Source: Manis javanica
Lineage: Eukaryota > Chordata > Mammalia > Pholidota > Manidae
DNA length: 64,000 nucleotides
Direction: 5' to 3'
NCBI RefSeq assembly: GCF_040802235.1
Contig: NC_133165.1
Location: forward strand, 11,131,623-11,195,622
Both the position numbers and the translations under genes were made by a program. The notes beneath the pieces are model-generated. The model worked only from the letters and a program-made list of their open reading frames with translations, was not told the origin of the DNA and did not search any database. Shown piece by piece: positions 50,665 through 62,762 of the stretch (positions are counted from its first letter, which is position 1; the number at the start of each line of letters is the position of its first letter).

Positions 50665-50815
50665 TAGTACAACATCAAGGTCACAGACTTAGGGATTAAA
50701 TACTTTTGAGCTTGAATCCTGACTCTGTGACTCTCAATTCAAAATTGGGCAAGTCATTTAACCTCCCCTGAGACTCAGTTTCCTCATCTAAAAATGGGGT
50801 TAATAATATTGACAT
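50665..50815 (+). repeat. MIR SINE relic
   Basis: Clear MIR body: cttgaatcctgactctgtga, ttgggcaagtcatttaacct, gagactcagtttcctcatct, aaaaatggggttaataatat. Confidence 0.85.
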
Positions 50816-51109
50816 TCAAATCATATTGTATTTTTCTAGTATAATATTGTGCCCATTGCATAATATGGTAAATCTATATTTACTATAAGGGACATGCAAA
50901 TAAAATTCCAGAAACATAATAGGACTTCTAATTTTGTAGATTATATTTTGAGTATTTACTCTCAGTTCTGTAGTAGATATTTGAAATAGAAATTTCTTAT
51001 GAAAAACAAGTCCCAATGAAATTTGCATTAAAATCTATGCTTGATTAGAAGCATTCAAACCCAAAGGGATGAGTGCTGGAGGGCCAAGGACTGGATTTAC
51101 TATTTCAGC

Positions 51110-51566
51110 TTTGTTGCAATAAAATTGAAAAAACTGAAAGATAATATGTACAACGTGATGATTTGATACATGTATACATTGTGAAAGGACTCCCCTCATC
51201 AAGCTAATTAACATCCATCACCGCACACACTCTCTCCCTCCTTCCTTCCTTTATTTCTTTTTCGGTGAGACCTTTTAAGTTCCACTTTCTTAGACAATTT
51301 CAATTATAAAATACAGTGTTACCAATTACAGTTACTGTGTTATACATTAGATTCTCAGACTTCATTTTTATAACTGAACATTTGTGCCCTTTTACCAACC
51401 TCTCCCTGTTTCTCCCCACTCCTAGCCCTGCCTCCAGCAACCACTTTTCTACTGTTCTGTGAGTTCCACTTTTGTTTTTAGATTCCAAATATAAGTGATA
51501 CCATGCAGTGTTTGTCTTCCTATGTCTGAGTTATTTCACTTAATATAAAATCCTACAGGAGATTGA

Positions 51567-51600
<34 letters not shown>

Positions 51601-51905
51601 GTGATATATATCTTATATTTTCTTCATTCATCTGCTGATGGACACTAAGGGTTGTTTCTCTACCTCGGCTATTGTGAATAAGGACACAAGGAACACGCGA
51701 GTGCAAATACCTCTTCAAGATATTGGTTCATTTCCTTTGTATATAGAACCAGAAATGGAACTGCTGGATCACACGGTGGTTCTGTTTTTAATTTGTGAGG
51801 AACCTTCACCATCTTCCATAGTGCTATACTAGTTTACATTCCCACGAATCCTGGACAAGGGCTCCCATCTCTCTGGACACTTGCCAGCATTTGTCTCTTG
51901 AATGT
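51110..51905 (-). mobile_element. Old LINE-1 3' region, antisense
   Basis: Antisense L1 3' UTR and end of ORF2: gatacatgtatacattgtg, catcaagctaattaacatcc, gccctgcctccagcaaccac, atgtctgagttatttcactt, cattcatctgctgatggaca, attgtgaataaggacacaag, ggaactgctggatcacacgg. An (AT)n run sits inside. All frames are broken. Primate/laurasiatherian L1M or L1PB-like age. Confidence 0.85.
51570..51599. repeat. (AT)n microsatellite
   Basis: Fifteen at units within the antisense L1 relic, followed by aatgtgatatatat. Confidence 0.95.
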
Positions 51906-52079
51906 GAGCTTCAACATCTTAGATTCTGTGTCGTTTCAGGTAAGACCAGGAACCCTGTGTAGATACCTGAGTTCATACCAATTATTCTGAAATGTTGTCT
52001 CTGAGTAGGGGCTTAAGATCTATAAATACTATGTCTGGAGCCTCTCATAACAGAAGAGCTCATCTGCTGCTCATTTGTT

Positions 52080-54480
52080 CATGAAACAAATCCTTACTGA
52101 CACTGACCAGGCCTAGTGCTCAACCTTGAGGGTACAAAGGTAAATAAGACAAAATCCCTGTGCTCACAGAGCTTACATACACATGCTAGTGGGTGTGATA
52201 GATTACAAACAAGTAAGAAAATAAATGGCTATGTAATTCCACGTTCTGTTGTGTTCTGTGCCATCGTCCTTCAGCCAAAGGCCAGAAGAAACGCTTACAC
52301 AAAGTGCTTAGTGGGACTAGAGATCTCATTCTGAGGGAAATCATGGGGCCTCTCAAGAAGAGGATATAAACAGAGCATTTGGGCTTGAGTTAGGTGATTC
52401 TGGGAATATTCTGGAAGTGTGGTTTAGCTTTGGTTTGGGTGTTTTCAGAAAGTGAGGGCAATTCATTCTGTGATTGGGTGTTACAGTAACTGTTACCCAG
52501 AGAAGGAAGAACAGAGCAGAGTTAAAGCAGGAGTTGGTGAGGAGGCGGTAGTCACACAGATTAGGTGGGCAATGAAGGGTGCTTGATCATTTTTGTGGTT
52601 TGCAGTATTCTTGTTTTTGTTTTTGCTCAGACATGATTATAGAGTGGTCTTGTTTATTGCCTTTTGCCATCTGAAGCTTTGGTTTTATAAAATTGTTCAT
52701 GTTAGACAGAACACCATGGCCTAGCAGCTGGTGCTGGGCCAGCCCCCGGCGGATGGCTGTCAGAGGCTGCTTTTCTTGTTTTTTTTCTCTCTTTCACATA
52801 TGAAGAAAAATGAAGCAATTTAAATGGAGATATTTACTCAGGAAAAAAGGTTACTTAGTATAGCACGTTAAAAAAAAAATCCCTGATTGTATGTATACCA
52901 TATATGCGGAAATCTGAATTAAGTGAAGAAATAAGCCATGGGAAGGGCTGGAGGAAACTGTGACAATAATATAATGGTTGAGATGTTGTATCAATGAGGC
53001 TGAGAAATGCATTGCCTTAAATAACAATCTGTCTGGTCTAGGATGGGAAGGCACCTTTGCACCACAAAGTTCTTAAAGGACTTCAGCTCTTATCGATCAA
53101 GATCAATGCCATCCTCAGGAGAATGGTATTCACTTGTGCAGTTAAAATACACATTTAAGAACAGAAAAAGGAGGAAAAAGCCAAAGTTCAGGGAATGAGG
53201 TTTCACTTAAAGTTAAAGAGGATCCAGAGGTTGTACACCTTTTTTCCCTCAATACCCTACTGGCTCCAGCTCTGCCATTCTTAGTAACAGGTAGTCTCCA
53301 ACTGGGTGTTCTGGGTGCTCAGGGAAAATGGTTTTCTGCCAGAAGAGCTTTCCAAAACAGGGTTCAGCAACTCTAAAGGTTCTGGAACAGAAACCAGCTG
53401 GAAATATTAAAGGAATGAGAAGAAAGCCAGTATGATAGAAGGAGAAATTGTAAAAGTAAATACAGCAGGCAAATGCCAGAGTATTTAGGGCCTTCTAAGA
53501 CAGAATTTGGATTTTATTCAAAGTGCTGTGGGAAGACATTATGGGGTTTTGAGAAATGATGTGTGGTATAATCGAATTATTTTTTTAAAAGTGTCCTAGT
53601 ATGCAGGTGCAGATGGTAAAAATAATACCAGGAGAGCAACTAGGAAAGAAATTGCCATGGTCCCAGATGGAAAACTTATGGCCTAAGGTAGTTGTGGCAG
53701 ATACGACAAGAAACAGATGGATCTGAGGTGTATTTTGAATGCAGAGCCAATGAACATTCTTAATGGATGAAAGAGCAGGTATGTATTAAAGAGAAGAGTT
53801 AAGACTGACTACTAAATGTTTAACCTGAACAGCATGGGACCACTTACTAAGATGGGGAAGCAAAGGGGTGAGCCTCAGAAAAGAACAGACAGTTCCTCTA
53901 TTGAAACGGACAGTTTGCCATTGCGATGGAAGAGCGTGAAGGGTAAATACAGCGTGGTTGTTACAGGTGGTGGTAGAGAAGTGATGAAATTTTCTTCCTT
54001 CTTGTTCTTAATTTTTAGTGAAATAATTCAGAAGTCATCTGATAAAAGTGGGGAGAATGGCAAGTGTTGCTTGCAATTTAAAAACAAGAGGATATAAAAT
54101 AATCATCTGTGAGAATGAGAGGAAAAATCTATTAAGCAAATGTAGCAAGAACGCTGGGCAGCACTAAGGACCCACTTGAGATGTGTAGTTACACATTTGA
54201 GGGGTGAATCTTCAACAAGTTTGGGGATTTTTCTCCAGCTGCGTTCGGCTGCTCAGGTAAGGTTAGAAATCAGGGGGAGTTTCTAGGGGAAGTTGAACTA
54301 GTGGTGTTTTCACAGGGAAAGAATAGATGATGTGGAGAGCTGAGTGTTTAAATTGAGATTTTGGAGGCACTGAATGTTGCGGCAGTGAAAAGTTCAATGG
54401 CATGACCATGGAAGTGACTGGAGGAGAAAGAATGGATAAAAGGGTTCTTAGTGCAAGTGAAGATGTCAGGGACCGAGAAG
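52080..54480 (+). repeat. Long ancient LINE-type 3' UTR relic
   Basis: Begins atgaaacaaatccttactga, then gcctagtgctcaaccttgag and gacaaaatccctgtgctcac. It continues with gatttggattttattcaaagtgctgtggga (53504 on), caggagagcaactaggaaag, gcagagccaatgaacattct, taccacttactaagatgggg-like text and ttttggaggcactgaatgtt. This order matches a very common ancient mammalian repeat that I associate with old L1M 3' UTRs, broken by unique pieces (for example 52590-53150). The name is uncertain; the presence of an ancient repeat is fairly sure. Confidence 0.5.
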
Positions 54481-54675
54481 GGAGAGTATTGGATGGATTT
54501 TGCTCATGTATATGAAAGTCCTCAAGGATAATGAATGAAGCAAGTCACTGGGAAATCAGTCATTTTTTAAACATAGGGTGTTAATATATGAAACTGTGTT
54601 ATGCTCGATGGTTTTTGAAAGAGCAAGGAAAAATGGTATGAAAATGTCCAGAAGGGCTGTTCAATTTGTAATGTT

Positions 54676-54888
54676 ATTGCTGTGGTCCAGGCACCATCCT
54701 GAGCATTTTACATATATCCGTATATCACTTTACATATATGTACATCTACGTTTACCATTTTATCTTCCTCTAAACACCATTATTCCCCACACTTTGTAGT
54801 TGAAGAAACAGAGGTTAAATAAGTTGTCCAAGGTCACTAGTGAATAGAGCAGTTGCATCTGGGTGTTTTGACTCCAGAGTATTTGTAA
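54676..54888 (-). repeat. MIR SINE relic
   Basis: Antisense MIR: ggtccaggcaccatcctgag, cattattccccacactttgt, agttgaagaaacagaggtta, aataagttgtccaaggtcac, tagtgaatagagcagttgca. The longest and clearest MIR in the window. Confidence 0.8.
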
Positions 54889-55884
54889 TTTACACAATTG
54901 ATCTGTAAATTTTGTAATTATTTCCTTCTTAGGATCAGTGCCTTGAGCATTTGCAATGATGAAGCTCATAGGATGGTGGAAGATGGTGGAGGGGTGGTTG
55001 TGAGAAGTCATGGTTTCACCAGAAAAACTCAGGGATTGGTAGGCTTGAATCCCATTGTGTAGGGTTTAGCCTATCAGAGGGGCAATCTCATCAAAAGTAC
55101 ATGGAGTTCACAAGGCTCCTTAACTCCTGATCAACTCAAAACCCGCTAGTTTCCTTCAGAGATGGCTATGGATGAGGTTGCAGCCCTGTGGAGAGACACC
55201 TTCCTAGACCCCTCTAAGAGCATCTGGGGCCACCACCTTACTGGAACACAAAGGCTCTGTGGGCTCATGAGACGATAGGCATGGTCCCAAAGGATATTTA
55301 CAAGGAGTTGCTTCGGGTATTCCTTTTGACTAAAAAGTGCCCTCAGAATTGGGAAAAACATTACTGGCACAGATTTCCCAGTGAAGTTAAAAATAAAGCT
55401 ATCATTTACTGGACTGAGGTGTGAGAAAAAACAAGTCAATAAAATATAGCTCTTCTAATGGAAGTAAATCTGCCAAGAAAATGGGTTTCTGATGGCTTGT
55501 CTTTTTATTATCTATTAAGTTCATTTAACAGAAAAACATATTCAAGATCATTTATTAAGACAGGCATAATTAATAATTCTTTTCTAGATGATTCTATTTT
55601 ACCACTACTACCTTCTCCATACCTGACAGATTCACAAATGAGTCTTGGAAAAGAGCATGTATTGCTCTCGCTTCAAAAAAAAAAATTTCAATCAAATAAT
55701 AAAAGAAGTACTATTACTTTGTTTTGGATTAATGATAATTAGCTAAACTTTGCCATAGGATTCTGTTATAATCTCATATAATTTTGTTTAAAATGTCAAA
55801 CATTATGATGCTTAAACAACCCATTGAATGCTTTGCAACATTCTATATGTGACTTAATAAATATCTATTCCAGTTATACACAAC
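54889..55884. other. 3' flank of NTS
   Basis: Unique sequence between the MIR and the NTS poly(A) site. Extra AATAAA hexamers on the minus strand near 55505 and 55550 could end a longer NTS transcript. No separate gene was seen. Frames 55146-55439 and 55458-55742 lack recognisable domains. Confidence 0.5.
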
Positions 55885-56081
55885 ACATCATGCTCAAGAT
55901 CTAGATTTATTTGAGAACATTTAGTCCAATTTAGATTAATACAGAATAATCACATCCAATAAATCACAGTTACAGAAGAGACAAAACAATTGTGTTCTGT
56001 CACATTTCCACACAAATATAATTTGCTATTTAAGTAAAGGATAACAAATCACAATCACATGTAAATAAAAGATGTATCCTC
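55885..56081 (-). terminator. NTS: NTS 3' UTR with candidate poly(A) signal
   Basis: Downstream of the TGA the minus strand is AT-rich and has no conserved coding frame. The first canonical AATAAA on the minus strand is at 55911-55906, about 170 bp after the stop, so cleavage is expected near 55885-55895. Further AATAAA hexamers lie around 55505 and 55550 and could serve a longer transcript. Two NTS mRNA sizes from alternative poly(A) sites are known in other mammals. The exact cleavage site is inferred. Confidence 0.6.
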
Positions 56082-56234
56082 TCAATAGTAGTAAGAACCT
56101 CTTTTGAGTATGTAGGGTCTTCTGGGTTTATTCTCATAGAGCTGCCGTTTCAGAATGTAAGGAATTTTTCTCTTTATAACTTCTTCTTTTTCATTTTTGT
56201 CATTTCCAGTGTCAAGAACATCTTCCTGAATTAA
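56082..56234 (-). CDS. NTS: Neurotensin/neuromedin N precursor, terminal exon with both peptides
   Basis: Last coding exon, 153 bp: 50 codons plus TGA at 56082-56084. It starts LIQEDVLDTGNDKNEKEE and then gives the peptides in order: neuromedin N (KIPYIL) and neurotensin (QLYENKPRRPYIL). Each is bracketed by Lys-Arg pairs, the cleavage sites of prohormone convertases PC1/PC2. The N-terminal Gln of neurotensin is the residue that cyclises to pyroglutamate. Both peptides look identical to the common mammalian ones. Neurotensin acts on NTSR1/NTSR2 in brain and gut; neuromedin N shares the PYIL C-terminus that binds the receptor. The tail after the last KR is GSYYY, versus DSYYY as I remember human. 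The acceptor is ttatcttgcag. The stop is followed by an AT-rich 3' UTR. Complete and apparently functional. Confidence 0.97.
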   Translation of the reverse strand, partial: LIQEDVLDTGNDKNEKEEVIKRKIPYILKRQLYENKPRRPYILKRGSYYY

Positions 56235-58412
56235 CTGCAAGATAAGGCAGAGTGTGAATCAAACTTAAGTCTTCCATTTCAGAGTATTTTTCTACATTTT
56301 ATCTAATTTGCTATTCAGACAGTAAGCCATATGTGGTTTAAAGCAACAAAGTGTTTTCTTCCAAGGACAGATCAGTGACTGGGATAGGATAAGAACATGA
56401 TTTTTCTGATGTTTAGTATTCCGTCTTGTTCAGCAGACTAGCCTTTTAAAAACATTCTCTATATGCCGAGGCCATACCTCCAATACTGTGAAGAACACAC
56501 CTCATAGAACTCTGAGTATCTTTCAAGCTTCCATGTATGAGAAATCGACCAAAACTTTATGGAAATATATCATAAATCCCAACAAATGTGGAGTTTTGAA
56601 TCTAGTAAACCAAGTTTGGCCTCAAAGGGCAGGCAACAGGACCTTAAGTGCAATTAATTATCAATAACTACTTGAAAGCCATTCCGAAGATCCGTTTGTG
56701 GATCACAGAGACGATGCCTGCTCTGCCTACCTTACTGTTGTTGTAAAAATGAACATATGGGAAAACTGTTTAAAGAGTAAAGGTCTCTTCAGATGGTGGT
56801 GCTTAAAATTAAAAACAAATTCAGATTCAGTAACTCAAGGGAGTTCATCTCCATGTAGACCTTACTCAATATGCCCCAATCTAGTATAAGTTCCAAAAAG
56901 TTTTTCTGATAATACGGTTGTGATTCAAAATTTTCAACTAGCAGAAAATCTTGAGGAATTCATTCCAGAGTTTTGCAACATGATTTACATGAAGCAAAAA
57001 AAATAAATAAATAAAATGCTCAGGAACTGTATCTATACTTGTGATTGTCTTCTAAACTGTGGAGTCACTATAACTAAGAGTGATTGGAGACTAAATTTTA
57101 ATTATAATGCCTATGCATTGAATTGTATCACCAAGTCCTTTATTTCAGCTGACAGCCGTTCAAAGGAAAAACAGCTACAGTCAGATAATCTAGTTTCTTA
57201 ATCTTTTGTTTCTTGTGCACATTGTCTGTAATTATTTGTACTATGCTCTGAATATTATCATTTCATTTTAAATCACTCAATAACATTTAAAGTAGCAAAT
57301 ATTCTAATCTTACGTGCATCTGGTTTGTATGTCTAATAGCTTTTTTATTTCTGGATAAATAGCACATAATTGGCATCTCCCTATGTTAAAATTAGTAATT
57401 TTCAAATTTTATTGACTTACAAAATATTTCAGAAACGAATCATTTAGCTGGCATTGGAATTAAAGATGAGTAGCCCACCAAGTAAAATTAAAGCTAGCTT
57501 TTTTGTTTTTTCATCTAGAAAACATCTTTCTTATTAACAAGTTAGAATAAACATCAGGGGTTCTGCTTTGCATTTCCTCTTTTCTATAGGTCATCTCTGT
57601 GATAGTCACTTACAGAGATCATTGTGTTCACATGGAAGGTACCCTTAGATCTCCAATGTTGGGGTCAGCACAGTAAGCACATTTCTCTAAGAGGTTCATC
57701 TGAAAGAACTATTTCCCTTGCTGGGAAAAGTTTTAAAATGTCTTGTTTTTCCTTTAAAGACTTTTCATTTCTCTTTCCCTCTTTCAAACAAAGTTTCCCA
57801 GACAAAGATGGGGAGTTCCTGATGTAGTGTTTAATACAACTAATTCTTCCAGTCCCTGTAGTTCTATGTAATGGAATTTGGGAGGACCTAGTTCAACTAC
57901 TAAGGATGCCTGAAATCCATGCACTCAGTTGAGTAGGAATATATATTATTTATATATAATATATATCCCTATCAATCTGGTTGTATTTGATTAATATATT
58001 CAAATGCAAATGGAAACTTTCATGCTTTGTGATGTTTATAGATAAACACACGTGACTTAGTGTTTCTAAGAAAACATTTTGATTTCCTTAAATTTCTTAG
58101 GCATGCCACCACCACCAAAAATTGCCTAAGCATGCCATCCATTTAAGCACAATGAAAGCATGTGGATCAAATCTGCCCTATAACATATTTCCTTTTAGGA
58201 TTAGAGGAAAAAAATATGTTGTTAAACTCCAAATATTTGAAAGACACTTTGAAGATCTGAAGGAATGTAAACCTCAACACATGGATTATTCTTCTTTAAT
58301 ATTTGTAAAACTCTTCCTGTTATGATAATGATCAAGATTTTTTAAAAAATCAGTACAAATGAGAGCTAACTAGTATAACCATAATTCTATTTGTATTTTG
58401 TTTTTGTTTTAC
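56235..58412 (-). other. NTS: NTS intron 3
   Basis: Intron between exons 3 and 4, phase 0, with donor gtaaaa and acceptor ttatcttgcag. Content is mostly unique AT-rich sequence. A short MIR-like piece (ctgcctaccttactgttgtt) sits near 56717-56740 and an AT-rich palindromic stretch at about 57940-57968. The open frames inside are short and unconserved. No other gene was recognised. Confidence 0.85.
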
Positions 58413-58637
58413 CTCCCAGTGTTGAAAGGCCCTGCTGTGACAGATTTTTTGGAGCTGGTAGATCGTCAACATTGCTTCCAAACTAAAGCCATCTAAGGCA
58501 GTGGGAAATTTCCTTCTTGTAATAAACTCCTCTTCACGAAACTCTCCTGTTTCCTCAACTTGGCTGTTCAGATTATTTATGAAACTGCAAACATTTAGCA
58601 GGGTCATTTTCCAAGAGGAAACACTCACTTTACTGGT
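58413..58637 (-). CDS. NTS: Neurotensin/neuromedin N precursor, coding exon 3
   Basis: Largest coding exon of NTS, 225 bp or exactly 75 codons, phase 0 at both ends. It reads TSKVSVSSWKMTLLNVCS onward and includes PTALDGFSLEAMLTIYQL and KICHSRAFQHWE, the most conserved part of the pro-region in mammals. A dibasic RR pair lies just before KFPTAL, a known potential convertase site. The acceptor is ccctgtgtttcag and the donor is GAG|gtaaaa. The open frame continues about 20 codons past the donor into intron 3; that extension is intronic and not part of the protein. The frame is intact, with no stop or frameshift. In the cell this region folds in the secretory pathway and is cleaved by prohormone convertases. 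Differences from the remembered human protein (for example FINNLNSQ in place of LVNNLNSP) are ordinary substitutions. Confidence 0.96.
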
Positions 58638-61032
58638 CTGAAACACAGGGAAAAAAATAGATATTGCGATTAAAACTTACATGAGTCAGAAATAAATTTC
58701 TTTTGTGCCAAGTCATTACATTTTAGGGTCTGATTGTTACTTTAGCCTAAGAAATATACTGCTGTTAATTTAGTAACTTCATATCACAAAGTTGAACACT
58801 GCCAATACCTCATAGCCTCTATTTTAAAAAATGCAATAGTTATACACACATGCACAAACCACACTCATGAATGAAGCAAGAAAAAACATTTAAATGACAG
58901 TAAGTAAAAAGACAGAAATATATGCATATACATTAAAGATGAAAGTATTAAAAACGCCATTCTATCCTTATTACATTTCAGTTCAGTGCCTAATGCAGCA
59001 CCGACTATGATGATACTAACAGATCTGGACAATTAGTGTCAGATCATTAGTCTATTCGATACATTGATGATTGTCATAAGCAACATGTGGCTGACCAATT
59101 TCTTTATTGCAAATATTACCATTCTTTCCTAGTAAGATTTTGTCTGAAACATTATTAGCATAATCAACAATTTTCCTATGTACACAGTAATCAATTTCCT
59201 CACAGGAATCTTCACGGGGATCAATGAGAAGACATAAGAACTAAGGAGAACCTAACTAAGAAAAATTCCGAAGGGCAGACATGAAGGAAAGTATAAATTT
59301 TTTCCTGAAAGACATTAGAAAAAAAAAATTTGAATGATCACAAAGCTGTGATCAGAAGACGCAGTTACAAAAGTATCAGGCGTCACTTCTCTCTGAATTA
59401 CTTCCCCAAGTATGCAATTGCAAATCGCTGATCCAATTTGGAAAATATGGGGAGACTGGAAGTTAGAGGGAGGGATTTAGCAAAATGATTAAAGTTAATT
59501 TTGAAGTATGAATGTGTGAGAATAACCAAGAAGATTTAGTAAACTAAAAAGGCAATAAGGAGAGATTCTAACAGATATTGCAATGTAATAGAAGTAATAG
59601 AAGAAATGTAAACTGAAGAGAAGAAATGAATTAATAGAGCAAGAATAAACATAAAACCCAACAGAAGAGAATATAATATGCAAATATTGACCCAATGTGT
59701 AGCATCTAGCAAAGTTTGCACTTGAAATCCTTGGGACAGCTGACTATAATAAGTAAATCTGGATTTTGACCCAGTTGCAAGTTTCCTTGACATGTTATAG
59801 TCTCACATACCCAAATGGGTAAAATATGAGCAAAAATAAAATAGTGTGCAAATATATAGAATTTATCTTATTCACATAATTAAGAAAATATCCAAATCCC
59901 AATCCGTAAAGAATAAGATAATTTTAAATACACAAATGTATAAAATACTTCTCCAGAAAATTAACAGCCTGAGCTGAAATCCAAAGCAAGTTACATTGTA
60001 AAAGCTCCCAGAGAATTAATATCCTTAACATAGGCAGACTCCTCAAAAAGAAAATTATGAATACTGTAATTTAAAAAAAACTTGAAAAATTTTAAACATT
60101 GGCTAAGTACTATGATCACATACATCACACAATCACTTATTGAAGAAGAAATATGCAAAAAAAATTATGTGGAATGATGTTCAGCTTGGCTTCCATCAGA
60201 TCTGAAGACTTTATAAGTGCACTCAATAGTTTATTTATGGGGACATGGGGAAACATACTTTCTCTTCTATTTTATTGTTGGTCTGGGTATAGATGGTATG
60301 CCTTCTTAAAGGGTGTTTTGGCAATATTTATTAAACTTGTAAATGTGCATACTATTTAATTAAAATTTTATCCTAGGGACATTTCAAGCTTTGTAATGAC
60401 TCTTAACCTGCTGTTGCTTAAGTGTATTTTCACATTAACATTTTAATGCCTTAATAACTTTACTTTAAAATTGAAATAGCTCATATAGTTTACCTTTAAA
60501 GTGGAAAGAAAAAAGCTGAAACTTTCTGAAGCTTTTGATAAGGGAGTTACACCAATACCAAATACCATCCTCTTAAAATTTTAAATGTAGTAATTTGATT
60601 AAAATGGTCATAAGTTTAGAGTTTTCATTTCCACAGAATTCCACACACACCAAAAACTAAACTGAATCAGAGAAATAAGTGATAGAGGTTTTGTAGAAAA
60701 TAAATAATGGGCTTCTTCTTCCCATTCCAGCAGCAAAATCTGAATAATTATACTTTTGGGTAGTTCAATTAAAAGGAGACAATGGGATTCAATTTTTTTG
60801 TATGATCTGTTTTATGAAATAAATTAAATAGAAATGAATGAGAAAACTAAGGAAAAAAAACTTTTATTGTGCCAAAACCACTCCATAACGCTAGAACTGT
60901 TTTTCCCTTACAGTATCTTGGCAGGGAAGGAATTACAACTCAACTCCCACATTTTTGCAAAGTAGTTAACACTTCCTAAAGTACACCACATTTCGGAGAT
61001 TACTTAAGACCTTCATGTGTAAGTGTAAACTA

Positions 61033-61240
61033 AGGAGCTTTGAGCACTCACTTACCATGACACCTGTGGAGTCCTCAGCCTTGATATCCCAGTGCTAAAT
61101 AATGATTGTACCAGGTGACTGCCTCACTTCAAAATCTGTTTTTCTTTGAGAAATATCTTTTGGTTGAGAACCCTGTTCTCTAATTTAACGTATAGATGCA
61201 CACTAGTTGACTCACTCTGGAGAAATCAGCATTGTGTGGT
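61033..61240. repeat. 208-bp direct duplication, copy 1
   Basis: Starts aggagctttgagcactcac and ends gcattgtgtggt. It matches 61779-61986 base for base with no gaps and only four substitutions (about 98% identity). The two copies have the same orientation and are 746 bp apart, both inside NTS intron 2. Read on the NTS strand, each copy ends near a strong donor-like site, catG|gtaagtgag. The flanking sequence of the two copies is unrelated. Confidence 0.95.
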
Positions 61241-61778
61241 CAATTATAGAGGTAAAATCTCTACCAGGACACTAAGGCACTCTAATCTTTCCCATATTCC
61301 ACTAAAGACTATTGACTTCACTTGTCTTGCTATTTTCAAGTTGAAGAGATTGTAGCTATCTATTGCTATTCTGATTGAGTATTAAACAAAGGATCTGTTA
61401 TCTTAAGGTTAAACATATTTGGTCATTGAATTTTAATGACTAAACTAACTTTGAATTGTTCATTCCTGATATGAAACCTACCAAATTATGGTTGAATAAT
61501 CGGTTCAACTTTTGTAGATCTAGGCAATCATGGAAATATATATATGTGCTTAAAATTTCCCCTAATGTGTTTTAAGGACCATAGTAGAAACACATCTTTG
61601 TTACCTTTTATTTAATAGTGTCCTACATTCTCAAACACACACAAAAATAACTGTTTCCCCTTTACACTCACTATCAAATATAATTCTGTTTATACACGTA
61701 GGAATTGTTTTACCTGAAACATGCTCATCCAATTAGGGATGAGAAGCCCAAGCTGGAGGATTACTCCAGAAATTACAC

Positions 61779-61986
61779 AGGAGCTTTGAGCACTCACTTA
61801 CCATGACACCTGTGGAGTCCTCAGCCTTGATATCCCAGTGTTAAATAATGATTGTACCAGGTGACCGCCTCACTTCAAAATCTGTTTTTCTTTGAGAAAT
61901 ATCTTTTGGTTGAGAACCCTGTTCTCTAACTTAACATATAGATGCACACTAGTTGACTCACTCTGGAGAAATCAGCATTGTGTGGT
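61779..61986. repeat. 208-bp direct duplication, copy 2
   Basis: Second copy of the segment at 61033-61240. The four differences are single-base transitions (c/t, t/c, t/c and g/a). No indel separates the copies, which implies a recent event. No poly(A) tract, inverted termini or target-site duplication is visible at either edge, so this does not look like a transposon insertion. Confidence 0.95.
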
Positions 61987-62204
61987 AGCATGGTAATCAG
62001 GTATATTCTAATGGACTTTTATTCCTCAGTGCAGGTTGGGGTCTAGGAAACTTGCATTCAAGACCCCAAGAGAGAAATAATAGGGTCCAATTTTAAAAAG
62101 TTTTACTTGGTTCGATAACAATGAGAAGCTACAGATAGTCAGATGTAGAGAGAATTTGAATCTATAGATAGATTTTATGTAAATGTCTAGGAGATCATGA
62201 ACTC

Positions 62205-62325
62205 CAACTCCAGCATTTAAAAATATGGAACAAAGGCAATGTTAACTAACCCACTTGCCTAAGATTTCTAAGTCACAGTTGCAGGATTAGATCTCAAGGC
62301 TTCTACGGCCAGTCTTTTGCTTTTT
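62205..62325 (-). repeat. Probable MIR remnant
   Basis: Contains a degraded form of the antisense MIR body (cttgcctaagatttctaagtc, then cagttgcaggattagatctc). This resembles the reversed sequence of the MIR run 'gtaagtggcagagccgggattcgaa'. Too diverged for certainty. Confidence 0.35.
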
Positions 62326-62762
62326 ACTTCCTACCACATTTCTTTCAAGGATTGTCCTGACCTTTAATTTTTAATTTAAGAACTCCACCTTATGCACAAT
62401 AACAAAAAAGGCAAAAATGTCATGTACTTTTCATTTATATATTTAACTCAAGGCCCATATACCTGTCATCATATACAATGTGATAAGAACAGAAATAAGA
62501 GTCCTTTGAATACAGGTACATATCTGCATAAATAATATGACTGAAGTTGAAATATACTGCTTGATAGTCACTGTAACTTCTTTCATTGTCACATTAACAC
62601 CCTTAACTCTTTTGAGCTCAAGGAAAAGTATCTTGAAAAAGGAAATGGCTGCCAATGAACTTTTCAGTCTTAATGGGAAGTTATTACTGTAGGAAAAAGA
62701 TACCATATTCATAATGAGAGCTCATATGTTTTTCAATCCTTGCTAAATGAAAAGAAAGTTAC

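Larger units (their letters stand above)
58638..62762 (-). other. NTS: NTS intron 2
   Basis: Intron of 4125 bp between exons 2 and 3, phase 0, with donor gtaact and acceptor ccctgtgtttcag. It is AT-rich and mostly unique. It contains the two near-identical 208-bp copies at 61033 and 61779 and a probable MIR remnant near 62205-62325. No coding sequence was recognised. Confidence 0.85.

Noticed and set aside
1..55000. Possible MGAT4C exon
   Set aside because: MGAT4C lies downstream of NTS in human, but no glycosyltransferase motif or long conserved frame was seen in any translation here.
58350..58412. Continuation of the NTS exon 3 frame beyond GAG|gtaaaa
   Set aside because: A canonical donor and the conserved exon 4 show this stretch is intronic.
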